Source of the DNA: Puccinia triticina
Taxonomy: Eukaryota > Basidiomycota > Pucciniomycetes > Pucciniales > Pucciniaceae
Assembly (NCBI RefSeq): GCF_026914185.1
Contig: NC_070571.1
Location: 3,286,001 to 3,350,000, forward strand
Direction: 5' to 3'
Length of the DNA: 64,000 nucleotides
Part shown: piece by piece, positions 21,966-35,700 of the stretch
Position numbering within the stretch: the stretch's first letter is position 1
Layout: each line of letters begins with the position of its first letter
Made by a program: the position numbers and the translations under genes
The notes under the pieces: model-generated
Databases searched by the model: none
Seen by the model: the letters and a program-made list of their open reading frames with translations, nothing else
Told to the model about the DNA's origin: nothing

Positions 21966-24900
21966 TGTTTCTTGGGTAACTCAGGATGATTTCAACTGAG
22001 ATGGCATGTGTGAGAAAAGGTTGATGCTATATTGATATTATGTTCATGTCAATGCAATCTCATAGGTGGCCTGAAGCTGATAATCAATCAATGTCCATGA
22101 CTTCATTCTTGCGTGTGTAGTGCATTTCAAGTTGACAATCTGCCACAAGCATGTGGGGTGCCCGATTCTGCCAATGTTTCTTCGTGGGATTGGGCTTGGT
22201 GGAGTTATTGACCATGCATATGTATGATTATTTTTACTCTCCTGTTGGAATGACAGGAGATGCAATGCAGACACACCAAGATTGTGCAAAGAATAATTTT
22301 ACAAAGTGGCGTGTGGTGTGAAGTGAGTACGACTTGGTCATTGGTGTAGCAGCGCTCTGAGTGAAGTGTCTTTTGGAAACATCATGAGTCAGTGGCTTCC
22401 TGGTAAGTGGCACTAATCTAGCTGGTCAAAGAAGATGTGCAGAGCTTCAGCTATTAATACTTGAAAACCGAATTGTGGGATACTGTCATGACAGACCCTC
22501 AGATCAAAGCATGCACCTGTCCACCACACCCATGCGGCAGATAAACTTATCAAGGTGTGTTGGCGGGAACAATATATGATACACACTTCTGAGGAGCAGA
22601 TCCACAGATAGTGTTTCAGGTTTGCTTTAATGGTTAGGAAGGCTTCCACCCCAATCTTCTGGGCGGCCAAAGAAGCGATCATCAACACCTCTTCCGTCTC
22701 CCAATGACAGTAGCGGCCAAACTCACTTGCTTCATCTAGGACAGAGAGGTCACTCTTTCTTGGCTCTTGTTCTTAAAGTCTGTTTTATTAGTGTTTGAAG
22801 TGAAAAAACAGTCGTTAACTTGAGCGGATGGTGATTCAGGTTTGAACAATGCATGCATTGTCACATCAAATCCCATGAGCTGGACGTAGTCAGAAATGTT
22901 GGACTGTTGCACTAGGGGTGGTGTATGATGCATAGTGTTGTCCCATGCCTGCACTCTGAGATCTCACGTTCAGCAGCTTTTCTCATAGGATGGATATGAT
23001 GGATCTCCTTCTCAACAGAGTTTCATGCCCCTAAGACGTTCACTATACATGATTCATGTCAACTCCCACCCAGGCATGCTGAAATTTCCAAATGGTGCCA
23101 AGGGGGCAGGAGCATGAAAAAATCGTAATACCCTAGCTCCACACAGTGGCTGTCAGTCATCAGAAGTTCTCTGCTCAGGATGAAGAAAAACTGGTAGTTG
23201 TGGCATCATCACTAGGGTCCAAAGACATCTCACCTTTTGAGGCATGTCAAGTGGCACCCATATAATGCTGACCGACTTTGTCAGCTCATTGATAACATAT
23301 AGGCAATCAGTTTGTGTGATGTGTTCAGGTTAGACAATTCTTTGATCTTGTCCGACTTCAAGTTTCTGCAGAAATTAGAGAATAAGCCAACATCAACAAC
23401 ACCTGCATCCATCATGTTATCACGGGAGGTTTGAGCTTGGGGGGTGTCTTCAAACCCCCCAATTATGTGCAGAGTTTCTGGGGGAGGGAAGGGGGTACAC
23501 TGGCACATCAGCTGCAAGCATTGAGGTGTCTTGAGGTGTCTTCATATCTGTAACTTTAACCCATCCCCCTGAGCTGTATTTTTGATTTGGGGAATGGGAA
23601 TGTGAGTGCAACCTGGGTCTGTAAGATACACACACAGCATAATCAAGGCCTGGCCGACTGGGTCGTTGCCCCCCGGACAGCTTCAACACCGGTCTCTGGA
23701 TGTAATGTGTGCTAGCTGGCCCTTGACAAGTTTTTTGGTTAACCTGAATAGTGTAATAAGAGAACTTGCATCATGGTCTGTGGTAAAACATTGGGATTGT
23801 CTGGCAGCTCAAAGACTGAAGCCTGTCTGGCCACTTTTTGGGACATTCCGTCAGAGGCATGGGCACACACATTTCCCACACCTCAACTGCCGATAAGCTG
23901 CGCGCTCACAGGCAGTGGCAATTGGTGTGAGCCTTCTGGGACCCAGCGGATGTCTCCCACAAGCAGCTAGTTGATCTTGCCTAGCTTCCAAGGTCATGAT
24001 GGTTGTCTCACCTGCTAGAGATGGGGGTCACTGAATGATTTGAATTTAGCCAAACTCCTTAGCACTGCTTGACCCAACAGCATGTGAATGCCATATAATA
24101 AGTCACACGCTGAAAGCAAACTGAAAAGTTATTGCTACCTGGCAATGTCTGCCACACAAGTTCTTTGGCGGGTGGGGGACTTTCAGTGTCAATTGGCCCA
24201 GATGCAGTCATGCAAATGCTGTGGGAGGAGCGGGGTTTGCCATACGGGCCCCATCTGCAACTTTTGGGCACAGATGAACCCTATAAGTCATTTCATAATG
24301 ACGTGTTGTCTGTGAGGAATGTGGTGTTTGGTGCCAGCCCAAATGTTTTTTATCAATGATCTTACATCTGCCACCAACCAAATCCAACCCGCTGCAGGGC
24401 CAAGGACATTTGCCACCACATGTTTTAGTGTTATGATGCCATGATATGAAGAAAGATGCAAAATCTCCTGCATTTCTTTGTGGAAGCTGTGGAGCTGCAC
24501 ACGTAATGGCCCAGGTGAAATACACCTGTCTAAAGGTGCGTACAACACGTATATAGTTTAAATATTGCAGGCAAGGTTCTTGGGAATGAGAAGTCCCAGA
24601 CACCGTTTGGACCATACATACATATAAAATGTCCACCGAGATGAACGGCCATACAAGAAGGGAGACATCAGCTGACTGGGCAACATCTGCAGATGTGCGA
24701 GTGGGACCTCACAATTGCCCAGATCACCTCAGATAAAGCATCAGGACGTTCAGGAGGGAAGTCGGGCGTCCATGAGAAGCCAAACAGTGTGTCAATGAAG
24801 GTACATCAGAGGCAGAGCTTGTTTCGAGAGGTGTGGCGGGGAACTGGTGCCACACATTCAGAGAAAGGGAAGCGGGGACTGTCTTGGTGTTGGTTTGGTT

Positions 24901-25082
24901 GATGCATCCTGTGGGCATTAAGCATGCATGGCTTTGCCTTTCTTGAGTGATAATTCAAAGGGCAAATTGCGGCCACCGGTTCTTTGCTCATGATGACTGC
25001 TGGTTGATGATTTGGTCTCCATAGTGGGAGTTTTTATGTCCCCTCCCTGGACCAAGGCAACCCTAGCCGCGCGGATTCTCAT
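21966..25082. other. Left subterminal region of the 24.5-kb element, no supported gene
   Basis: Many short ORFs occur on both strands, none with a recognisable domain or a consistent exon series. No strong tandem repeat was seen. It may contain regulatory DNA or decayed coding sequence. Confidence 0.5.
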
Positions 25083-25559
25083 TTGCAACTCCACTCCACA
25101 ATGATTGAGGTGGCCGGCAACATCCATCTCTCAAATACTCTCCCGGAAAATATCTTCAATATCGGAGATGAGATTCATATCTACACACAAATAGCCTTGC
25201 ATCAGCTCCTTTTAAATACCTCAATGTCAGCCTACCCCAAGTATCATGTTGTACTTCAGTCATCGGGCTCCCAAGTCCCTGCAATACTCTATGACTTCTG
25301 CTCCCAAATATTTTTCACCGGCCAACTAGTTCTGCCTTCCGACCCGAGTCACCCAATCATTCGTGTGGACCGGTCCTGCTGGCAAGTTCATTGTGGACAC
25401 TTTCCTCTGGCTCACGAATTCGAAAACACTCATGTATTTGGGACAGCTTATGTTGTTAAGGTCCATCCAAACCCAATTGTAGGCTGTGTGGGGCATATTG
25501 AAGTTGTTGACAGGTACATGAATCTGGTCAGTACACTCATCCTGACACCACAAATTTGA
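25083..25559 (+). CDS. ORF of unknown function in the 24.5-kb element
   Basis: An open frame of about 158 codons. The ATG at 25101 (MIEVAGNIHLSNTLPENIF) is a more natural start than the upstream codon. The composition is protein-like, with alternating hydrophobic and polar stretches, paired Cys and His residues (CWQVHCGHFPLAHEF), and few low-complexity runs. No family recognised. It is the only longer plus-strand ORF in the left half of the element. It may be one exon of a larger gene, because the sequence stops abruptly. The minus frame over the same bases is shorter. Confidence 0.35.
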   Translation: MQLHSTMIEVAGNIHLSNTLPENIFNIGDEIHIYTQIALHQLLLNTSMSAYPKYHVVLQSSGSQVPAILYDFCSQIFFTGQLVLPSDPSHPIIRVDRSCWQVHCGHFPLAHEFENTHVFGTAYVVKVHPNPIVGCVGHIEVVDRYMNLVSTLILTPQI

Positions 25560-26377
25560 GGGGTGACGCTCTGGAAAGCCGTGTTTCAAGTGTGCTGATG
25601 TGTAATTTGGCAGTCAAAGCGTGGTCATCTCAACCTCACCGCAACCCATTTCCAAGCCCACAATACTATTCAGAAGCTTCAAAGGGGGGATTCCATTAGG
25701 TTTGGAGGTTTCCAGAGAAAGGCTTCATACTCTACGAGCGGATTGCTTTCAGTCGGAGTATGTATTCTGGAATTCAATGTCACAGGGTTCCACATCTCAC
25801 GCTTATTTTCCATGTAGGTCAAGCATGTATCACCACTCCCTCGATTCGAGAAGACCATGTACAGCCTGAGGCCCAATCCACGAAAGCGGTTTGAACTCCA
25901 GGTGAAGGAGTGGAAGTCACCGGCAAAGGCCAGAAATCGCAAGCCGGTTGGCCGAAAAGACTCCAAATCCTCAGTATCCAAGGTTTGACGTCTGGCAAAC
26001 CACACCCCCACTCAAACTTCATTTCCGTTCTTATGCTCTATCCAATCTGTTCCAGCTCTGCTTGTTGTTTGCCCAGTGTAGAGTGTATTGAGTTTTCCCA
26101 ATTTTAGAATCAGAAGAATGGGGTGTAGTTTGACACAACCAGATTGCCAATCAATAACATTATTCTGCATGTCTGGGGACCACCCTAAGCATGAAATGCT
26201 TGAGTTCTACCGGCCACAACAGCAACATGGAACGCAAGCTGTTGCACAATCATTTTAAAACACTTGAACATTGTAATAGAAAGGCATTTGGGAGGGACAA
26301 GAAGGAGAGCATCGAAATTACAAAGAGACATATATACATATGAGTCCCGGGGACAACAAGAGCTTACATTCGAGAGT

Positions 26378-28803
26378 CTAGTGAGCTGGACCCGCGATTT
26401 GTGGAGTTGTGTGCAGGAGAAGGAATGAGGAAGTAGGGTTCCATTCCTGCCATTGATTGAGGAAGTCACTTGTGATTGCCTCTTCAAGCTCAACCCGTGT
26501 CGGAACTTTGACATTGTTGAGGGGGCAGATCTTGTCAAGGGACTGGAAGACTGGCAGGAAGACCTGGAATAAATAGGCCGAAAGGTTCTTCCAAATCGGT
26601 TCGTCTGGGGCATGCGTTGTCGTGGTATGCTGTTTGATAATTGACATGGCTTGTATGAAAGACATGCATGTTGAAAGTCCGGCGATCCTGTGGTCCCTTG
26701 AGGTGATGAACAGACCGCGGACTCCGGCCAGGACAAAATACACTAGTGGCTGGTAATTCTGTTTTTGCTGATACTTTTTGAGGCTTTGCGTGGCTTCTGC
26801 TGATTCGGTGGCCAAAGCTGAGGGAGTTTGCTTGACAGGAGCTGGACTTGCGGTGGTGCCCTCCAACGGCGTTTGATTAGCACAGAGGTTTGCCTTCTTC
26901 TCAGCTGCGGTCAACGGAGCCTTGCTCAGATAGTGGGTCTGGAGAATGATGTACGCCATCAAGACGTCAATGATAACGTTTCGGAATTCGTGAAGGACAT
27001 CAACCGAGTGTAAACGCTCGGCGGGGGGTACAGAAGGGTCTTAGACGCTGGTTGCCGGGGCAAAGCTGGAAGAAGAACTTTTGACGGCATTGAGGAAGGA
27101 AAGAGCTGCGACACCGTGAGTAATATGATCAGCTACTTCATGGTGGCTGACAGGGGGCGGCGGTCTGAATAGGTTCTCCGCCATCAAATAGGTTCTCCGC
27201 CATCAAATAGGTTCTCCGCCATCAACTCAATTGATGTAGCTACAATCCTAGCCCAATCGGTGTGCAAGCGTTGGGGGGGGTGCAGGAGTCGGAAGAGTCC
27301 ATGGAAAATTGTTGATTCTGGATGTGGGGTCTTGGTGACTGTTGGGATGAAAGACCCGGGTCGTTTTTCGCTGTCCTTGTCTCCAAACGCCGCGAGCTTC
27401 GGGAAGTCAATCAAGTCAGGGCAATACCATTGCTCGTTATCCAACGGCAACAAGAATCGATTGGCTGAGAGGTTGAGACATGGTGAGTTGACTGATAGTC
27501 TGCGCACTTGTAACAAAACTGATACTACAAACTCACCAAGGGCTGTAATAGTCTGGATCCACAAACCATATGAGCAATCTGTACGGTGGAGATGGAACTT
27601 TGGTGGTGGCAGCGCTGGAGATGGTGGGTGCATGGCGCGTGCGCAATTATGAATCAACGGGGCGAGTGATTCCCATGTTGTCTGATGTTTGGACCAGGAT
27701 GGTTTTGTGCCGGTGAAGCTGTGGTGAATGCTGATGATATGCGTGCGGATGGTGTTGGACTTGATAATGGTGAGCTTAGGTCGCTGAGGGCCAGCCATAG
27801 AATTCGGCGGCTAATTGTTAGTGGGGTTGGTGTTTGAGGTGATCGATTCTTGTGGATGAGCAGCCGATGCGGAAGGACTGGCTTCGGGATCAGGACTTGC
27901 AGGCTCGAAAAGAGTCCGTGAGGTCGGTTTGCCACTGCCGGTTTGATCTCCTCCGGAGGGGTGAAGAGGAGCAGATGAAGGGCCTCCCAAGCCAGCACCT
28001 GGTGGGGAACGGGATGAATCATTTGTGGCTGGAAGATTGGTTGAAATCGCATTGGAAGGACGTGACATGTCAGCAGAGCTGGCTGGTGGAACTGACGGAC
28101 TGCTGGGTGTTTCCCAGGGATTGGCGGTTGGCGCAACGGCATCAGGAACGCCATCAGGATTCAACGTAGTCAAGGCCCTTGGTGCAGCTGAATTGGCAGA
28201 TGGGTCAGTCTGGGACGGGTTGGCTGACACGCTTGTTGAGTCAAAACCTCCGGGCTGGTCTTTTCCTGAAGACACGGATGGCATGGGGCGGTTGAGGAGC
28301 TTGGCAAGGAGAGATACAGCCTTAGGCTTAGTTGATTGTTGTTTGGCTCCACCTTTCCGGGTTGCACTTTTGCAAGAGTTGTTTGACACCCAAGGTGGGG
28401 CAGAAGAGGGATCAACCATGGGGGTAACTTTTATATCTTCGTCGACGGGAATAACACCAGTTTCCTGCCATCCTGGAATTTGAAGCCGGTGCTTGTAAGT
28501 ACTATGTCAAAATTGATTGGGAGATGTAAGCTTACTTTGTTTACTCTGGGTGAGTGAGGCAGCAAGGTCTTTGGCTGCACGTTTAAAGCTGCAAGGGAGC
28601 TTGAGCGCAAGGATCTCCTGGGCGGATCTTGCGGCGGCCTCAATTGAACGGGAATATTCTTCGGGCATGATTTCTACAATTTCGGTTTGAAGAATTGAGT
28701 GGTCGGGATTGAGGGATAAAGGTGGCGCTGAGGGTGTGTGCTGCAATGAGAATTCTTGAAACGATGGTGCACAAAGTGGCCTTTGGGTGAGGTTCTGATC
28801 CAT
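26378..28803 (-). pseudogene. Cargo gene A, unknown function, with frame damage
   Basis: Minus-strand exons. The first (28803-28507) encodes a helical Ala/Ser-rich stretch. After an intron, HRLQIPGWQETGV leads into a long Pro/Ser-rich, probably disordered segment (to 27811). An in-frame TAG separates this from MAGPQRPKL, in the same frame, 12 bases on. The following 200 codons include CSYGLWIQTITALGEF and ANRFLLPLDNEQWYCPDL. At 27170-27226 a 19-bp unit is present three times and breaks the frame; beyond it, coding resumes and ends with the 26962-26378 segment (YFVLAGVRGLFITSRDHRIAG). Proteins of this general look are, from memory, common in repeat-rich rust genomes, but no domain is known to me. 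A further 5' exon may lie at 28835-29176. Confidence 0.5.
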
Positions 28804-29788
28804 ATCCTGCTGGGCTGGAAGGGCACCTGCTGGGTCAGGTTGCGTACGGAGCTTCTAGGTGGAACACAATGAAAACCAACTTACTAGGAGGTGGAGTTGA
28901 AGAAGAGGAGATTGTATCGCTGTTGGATGGGGCTGGGTTGCAGGCAGGAGACACTTGCGGACATGCTTCGTTGGACATTTTGCAAGCTTGATCAGAATCC
29001 TCAAGACAGACTGGATGAAATGACTGTGGGAAAGGAGAAGAGAGCGAGGGGGAATGTGGGATGTCGGTCAGGCCAGCTTTATGTTGTTGATTCCGTGGTG
29101 GAGAGCCCAATGTCCTTTGTGCCTGAACAGCTACCCGCGCCTTTGTTGGGATACACACAAGGTGTATGGGTGACATACGCTGAGGATGCAGTCACCAGTG
29201 GGGCGTAGGTAAAGATTAGCACATTCGCCAATCATAGATGAAACATCGTAATCGGCCATCGTCATCAGACGTGGATCAGGTTGAGTGTTGCTGATTCACA
29301 GGATGATATCAGCGCGCCCTCCCTCTGAGAGGTGGGCGGGAGATGACAATGCAAGAGAAGAAGAATGACTGGGGGCAGCAAGATGGAAATTGCTATGAGA
29401 GTTTGCACATGTTATTTCAAGGTTCCGCTTGCGCATGACCAAAGATTCAACGTCTTTGCTGACCAACAACATCCGATGGATCAGTCTCTATGCGCTAGGC
29501 TGTTGAGAGAATTGGCCAAACAGTGCTAGCACAATCAAGCTGGGTCTTTCAAGTGCGTGAGGCAACACCTCCGGGCAAAAGCCAGGACAGATGGTGAGGC
29601 ATGGACTTGCGTGTAGTGGATGGCCGACGGCGCAAGGCAGGATCAATGTGGATTGACGGGCACAAGGGGGTTAAGCCCTGGCAGGGGAGCCACTGTGTGT
29701 GTCATTTCCTATCTGTTTCACAGCCCCAAGGTCACTGGCGGAAGCAAAATGGCTGGGGCAGCTCATGTTTTGCAGTCAGTGGTGCACT

Positions 29789-29826
29789 TGTCCACCGTGA
29801 TGTACGGCCGAACATCTTGGTGGACA
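29789..29826. promoter_or_regulatory. 38-bp palindrome, copy 1
   Basis: The left arm TGTCCACCGTGATGTACGG pairs with CCGAACATCTTGGTGGACA, with a few mismatches. It lies about 1 kb upstream of the start of cargo gene A and 300 bp from copy 2. Size and symmetry suggest a protein-binding site. Confidence 0.7.
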
Positions 29827-30090
29827 TTTGGTTCACTCGGACGGAGGGTACCTGCATACCGCAGCTGATTTAACCCCTGCACCTAGCTCACAATGACCAG
29901 GTGTTGTTCCAGCCCATTCCACATAACACACGGATGTGTACTCCAGCAGCTTCATGCTTGCTGGCACAACACCTCTCATCACAGCAACGGTGAAATGAGG
30001 AACTCTCCTGGCTACCAGAAGGGGCCAGTAGATAGCGCCGCGGCTGCGAGTGGGCAAATTGCCTGGTCGGGTGGAAGCAGCTGTGGCAAA

Positions 30091-30128
30091 TGTCCACCAT
30101 GATGTTCGGCCGAACATCACGGTGGACA
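30091..30128. promoter_or_regulatory. 38-bp palindrome, copy 2
   Basis: The left arm TGTCCACCATGATGTTCGG pairs with CCGAACATCACGGTGGACA with one mismatch. It is the most nearly perfect copy, between cargo gene A and the 3' end of cargo gene B. Confidence 0.75.
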
Positions 30129-30462
30129 TTTCGTACGTTTCCTGCTGCGCCTGCCTCGCCGCAATCTTGTCCATACCACATACCAACACTACATTCACAG
30201 TGTTCCAGCGCTGTCTGAAATGCACTGTGCCTCCTGTAGCTCTACAGCAATACGTGTATGAGCAGCTTCAGATCTCATTGGCGCACCACTCACTACTATA
30301 CTACCTCCTATCTTCCGAGCGTCTCATATCTCACAACAAGGAAAAATTTCCCTATGTAAAGAATTCAATTGGGGGGGTAATAAATACACTATCTTATTAG
30401 ACATAAAAGAAACCATGCCCAATAGCGGTCCAGAATTGGCCCACTGCCTCCCCAGAAGGTGA

Positions 30463-32152
30463 TCAGGTATCCACATGCATTGACCCCCCAGTTCCCTGTT
30501 GTGAATGCCTGCTTGTCCCGCTGTTTGATGTGGTGTTGGGGTTGAGAACAGAGGATGTCGAGCCAGCAGCCGATGTGCCACGATTGCAGATCTGTTGCAA
30601 GTTCTTCGCAATTACGTCTAGACCAATTGCCGGGACCTTGGAGATTGTATCCCTCTCAAACGGGCTGAGCTTTGACCAATAGAGCTTGCTGTAGGCATCA
30701 AGAGGCAGACCCCGCGGGACTCCAACGATTCCCTTTTTGCTCTGGAAGTTGCGTTTGGATCGAGTGTAAAGTTTCTCATTAGCGGCAATTGTTTTGTGAT
30801 GTACCCCTCTGGCCATGTTCATCTTGTCCAGACAGTGTAAGATAGCAGTAAGATCATCGCTCCGCCAGTCTGGAATGAGAGAGATTGGTGCGGTGTTTCG
30901 CCCGCCTTCTTCGATGTCAGAGCCGCACTCCTTTTGCTCAACGATGTTGCAAAGTTGGATGTTTGTCTTGAATAGTTGGCCCACCATTGAGCATCGTTGG
31001 TCCTTGATATGCAGGAGACATGTACACCAGCCTTCAGCACCACCATTCCTCTCCCTGGGAGCTAACTGAGACTTACTCTTTTGCACCATCTTTGATATTG
31101 GTCCTTGGTAGCCTTCTGGTTCTTCAGCGCGTTGTAAGCGTCAACTTCCATGTTCTGAAATTCGTGAAGGTAACACGACTTGGTATTGAGCCATCTGTTG
31201 ATAATCGCAGGAGCTTGACCAGCTTGAGCATCTGTGACTGATGTCGTTTGACGAATCCATTCGACAGCCTTCGATCCAAGGACCTCAACGACGGCCGAGT
31301 TCCAGGGGGAGCTTTCTCCGGAGTGTACAGCTTCCCAATCAAACGTTACTCTAGATATGCCGGCCACCGCTAATGCCCGCTCAACGTCAGCCTTCATTGA
31401 GAAGCTGATTGCTTTGGCGCCTTTCACAGGACCTCTTGAGGCTGCTGGAGTGAACGGGGGTAACTTGATGTTGCTCCGAATTTCCTTCTCTGCAACGCCA
31501 ATGTAGTATTCAACCTTGGCCGCTGGTTTGTTCGAAAGTGCCGCACAAACTTGTTCAAGCTGTTGGAGGATGATAGTACTCCGATTCTTGACCCAATATT
31601 GGTCCGCCAGTTCGGACGGTGTTGGAGGCTGAGGGTAATCTTGCGGCTTGCTGGGATTTCCAAGGAAGAATTTGATAAATGCTTGGATACCCCGAGAGAG
31701 CTTATCAAAGTGCTCGGGAATTGCCCCCTTCTGCGCAATCCCTGTGGCACGGCGCCCCGATCGCCGTTCATTTTCCGCCTTTCCGGCTTGATTTCTCGCT
31801 TGCCTAGCATTGTTGACGACAAACTCAGGGTTCAACTGCGTGGTGTCATTGATCTTGGACGGGGCCTGATCGTTCCCTGCAGCAGATGGGCCTATCATGA
31901 GAACCATGTCAGTCACTACCTTGATTTCTGCTGGAGAGGATTATTATCCATTAACCTGCCTTGAGTAGTGTCAGTCTGCATTGCGGAATCGCTAGCCAAA
32001 GTGCTTCCCTGAGCTTGAAATTTCGGGACAAGACTATCGACGAGTGCTGAGATCCACCCCTGGTCATGGCTGGGAGGGAGAGAATTGGGCTCTCCCTCGC
32101 CGCGCTCATGTTGCGAAGCCGAAGAAGCGTCAGACATGACGGACAGTGACAC
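30463..32152 (-). CDS. Cargo gene B, unknown function, three exons
   Basis: Exon 1 (from 32152) encodes MSLSVMSDASSASQHERGEG and a segment with WISALVDSLVPKFQAQG. The frame to exon 2 is kept by a possible GC-AG intron near 31906-31963. Exon 2 (to about 31083) holds a basic linker, IQAFIKFFLGNPSKPQD, and a long helical part ending QYQRWCKR. A GTAAGT intron then leads to exon 3 (about 31044-30463), which begins with a Cys-containing LLHIKDQRC stretch and contains DWRSDDLTAILHCLDKMN and RGLPLDAYSKLYWSKLSPFE. I know of similar-looking hypothetical proteins in rust fungi but no function. No internal stop was found apart from the inferred introns. The gene lies just downstream of the Tnp2 transposase on the same strand. 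Confidence 0.55.
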
Positions 32153-32743
32153 AGGTACGTGTGATGGGAAAGGGCGTGATCAAGCTGAAGCAGAAATGAA
32201 TTCTCAGGCCTGCAGGGTTGTACCGGATAGCGAGTGGGACATTAAGCTGGAACTGTGCAAGATATTGACGAGGGAAGCTCCAGGCACAATGGTGGACGAA
32301 CCAAGTCCAAATTGAACATATGTGATGAATTCAGACACACATCAAGCAGGGAGCTCTATAAGATAAGAATGTATTCTCCTTTGTGTGGGATGGCAGAGGG
32401 ACCGAACAAGGGGACACAGTTATCCCGCTGGCTCTGTTCGCCATTCAACAGCCTGCCCAAAGCTGCCCATGCAAGCACCACCTGTGGCATCTCTTCATTC
32501 ATCCACCAAACCTTCCCACCCCTACACATTGTAAACACAAGTCCAAACATGGCCAATCAGCAGTTATAGACACTGTGGGGAAGGAGCATGAGCGGTTAGG
32601 CTTACCGCTGTCCGCAATCCAACAGCGCTCAGGGTCTCAGTGGACATTCCAAAGGTGCCAGAAACGTGCCGCATGATGGCAACATGCCCAATCACTTGGG
32701 TACAGTCAATCACCACAGGCCCCTCTTGTTCGGCCTTTACAAG

Positions 32744-35700
32744 TCAACAGTTCAGATCAGGATAATCACCATAAGGATCATCTGTCTTATGTATTTCCTT
32801 GAAAGGCCTAACCACGAGCCAGGATGTGCCCGGTATTTGATCGGATTTAAAGATCTTGCATGTTTGTCCAAATTGTTGATCTTTGCCTAGGGAGAACTCA
32901 ACCAACGAGTTTCCTTCGTGATGCTCCTTTGTTGTATAACTCTTTCTATCAATCTGAATGCTGACAAGAGCTTCAACCGAAGGGTGCAAATTTTGCCCAA
33001 GTTGACTCACCCCAGTGGTGTTCCTTCAGCCATCTTTGCCCGCTACCAGGGATTTCCACTTCTTAAACAAAGGCTGTTCAGTCTGAGTTGTTGTGGAGGC
33101 GGCTATCTCTAAATCCTGTTCTGTCGAAGATCTTACGTAGGATGGCTCATTCTTGAGAGAGCGGAGATTGGAGTTAATATGCCACTTGTTGAGCAGTGTC
33201 TTGGGGATATTGTCTGCAGTGTGGTGACAGAACATCAATACTTTTCATGGGCACATGCAGTCACACGCAACACGGGGAACTAACCTGGGTGGTTGTTGGT
33301 GGGGAGCCTCTGTAACATGCCGTTCACTCTCTCCTGGGCCCAGGCTGCCGTTGAACGGGGAGGGCCAAATCTCCGGATAACGTCTGAGAAATGCTGCGTA
33401 AGATGCAAATTGGGCTTGCTCAATTTGCCGGGCCAGCTTGTCAGCAAGCATTGCCTGTATTTCAATATCAGGCTGTTGAGTTCAGGTAAATCTTGCACCT
33501 TGATTGTGGGTAGAGTGAGGAAGTGTGCCACCTGGGAGAGTGTGGTGGTTGACTCCAAGAGCAAAGATGTTTGTGTATTGCTTTGGCTGGGACTTCCTTC
33601 ATCTTTAGATCTGATCCACAGAGGAATCAGTGTGATGGTGTAATAAACTTTGTACAAGATCAACCATTCTGCTGCCTTCAGTGAACCGTGGCATGCAGAA
33701 CCCAAGTTTAGTGGGACTCTGTCAATCCACAAAGGCAGGACAGTATGTAAGATGGTTCGGCGGACCACATCAAGCTCATCTGGAAAGAGGCGGGGACAAT
33801 CCTTGTCACCGACTGGTAACTGCACGTGTCTGCCTCGAGGTTGCACACCTCTGACGGTATCATCACTTCCACTATTGTCATCAGATCCGGTAGAAGTGTC
33901 CTCGCCAGATGCTGTTGCCATCTTTTTCTTCCTGTGACGAAGCGAGTAAGAGCGCGTGGATGAGTTGTCTGAGTTGGTCTGCAGGTCTGTTTGGAGAATA
34001 GGTTCTTCAGAGGGAAGGATGGGCACAGGGTTCCTGATGGAAGATGAAGCAGTTGTTTGCCAGGTTCGTTTGCTAGGTCTGTCTGGGGGGGCAGTATCCG
34101 TGATAATGGAGTCGACCTTCCTTTTCCCCTTCCCCTTGGAACTCCTTGACAAACGCCGCTGATCATCAAAAGGAGGCTCCGTGTACGACTTGTCGTTCTG
34201 CCACGCCTTGTCTAGCTCTTGTGCTTTGCTCAGTTGTGCCCCAGCCAGGGGGAGATTTAAGAATTGCATGCTGTGATCTTTCAAATCACCCAGCACCAAC
34301 GCATGCATCACTTCAATTGATGAGTATGTTACCGGCCGCCAGTAGGCCAGCTCGTTCAGGACACTCCATCGTGCCCCATGCTCTTTAGAGTACTTCTTCC
34401 GTTCGGTAAAGTTTTGAATCTGGAGCCAGGCAGATGCGTGGCTGCGGTGTAGATCGTCAGTGCGTGGCGGAAATTGTGTTGGATCCGTCTCGTCGAGGTT
34501 ATTCTTTGTCAGCAGGCAAAATGAACAAAAGAGTTGTGCAGCGTGACTGCTAAATCCAGAAGTCTTCCGCAGGGCTGGGAGGTCGGCAATGAGAGGAAAT
34601 ATTGCTCCGCGCACAGTGCGGCCGGTGGGATGCAGGCTGGTTGAATCAAAAAAAACCCCACACCAAAACTCTTTCAGCTCGTCGACCAACGGTTGCAAGA
34701 TGTGATTGATCTGTGCTTGCTTGGGCTCCTGGGGGCCTGGAATGATGCCAAAGAGGAACATGTTCTCCAGCCTGTATCGCTGACTTGGAGGGAGGTTCAA
34801 GCAAACCAGAGTGATCGCCCCCACAGTCGTGTGCTTGCCGAGATTAGAGCTTCCTCCTGGACTAAACCAGTCGAGATAGAGGCTAAAGACTAGGTTTCCG
34901 GAATGTGTTGTGTACAACCCCGTCCCATCATCCGAGTTTGGAAATTCCTGCCAAATACGACCGTGCCACACATCCTCCAATGGCCGAGTCTTGTCCCAGT
35001 TGCACGCTGCCAGACTTGCATTGAGCAACGATTCAAACGGATGTTGCATAAGTCACCTCTGCAACCATGATTTCAGTGATACAAATGTGAAGGTCCGAGC
35101 GGGAACTTGGAGTTGTTGGTGTGTTGTCTTGTAGAGAGGCTCGTCGCAAAGTGGAGTCATATTCTCTGATTTGGCCCACTTGCAGAATCCTTGCTTGGGA
35201 GACAGGAAGGGCTGAGTGCAATTGTGTAGACGGTTTACCGGTTCAGGATTGGCAGGGTACAGAGCAAAACATTTCTGGCAGCAGATGCGTGTCGTCAGAT
35301 TCGGATTCAGGCCAAGACAATGGAAAACTGACTCCTGAGTCTTTGGAATCTGCTCCAGAATGGGTCTGGGATCAATCTTGGTCACGTTCTTGATGCTCCA
35401 GATCTGCGCGAGCAAGACAACATTGGCTCAGGCAGCCTTCAGGAAATCAACAGCTCCTTTCTTTGTTAGCTTGTTAGTCAAAACCAAGGACGCCATTTGG
35501 ACCATCACCTGTCTGCAGAATGCTTCCTCCAGCACAATGTTCTCAGGATGCACCAGAGGAATATCAGTCGGGCCAGGCCCTGCCAAAGGCGATACCTGTT
35601 GAGATTGTAGGTACGCCATCAGCCAACCCCCCAAGACAAGCTGAGAGATGAGCTCAGCTTCTAGACTATACTGACTCACAATAACCTGAATTGACGTCTT

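Noticed and set aside
24059..24636. Overlapping ORFs on both strands in the left part of the 24.5-kb element
   Set aside because: No domain, no consistent exon chain, and both strands are equally open.
33280..35049. KDZ-type (Kyakuja-Dileera-Zisupton) transposase
   Set aside because: The segments VFSLYLDWFSPGG and GIIPGPQEPKQ match the Tnp2/EnSpm family, which also fits the 3-bp duplication.
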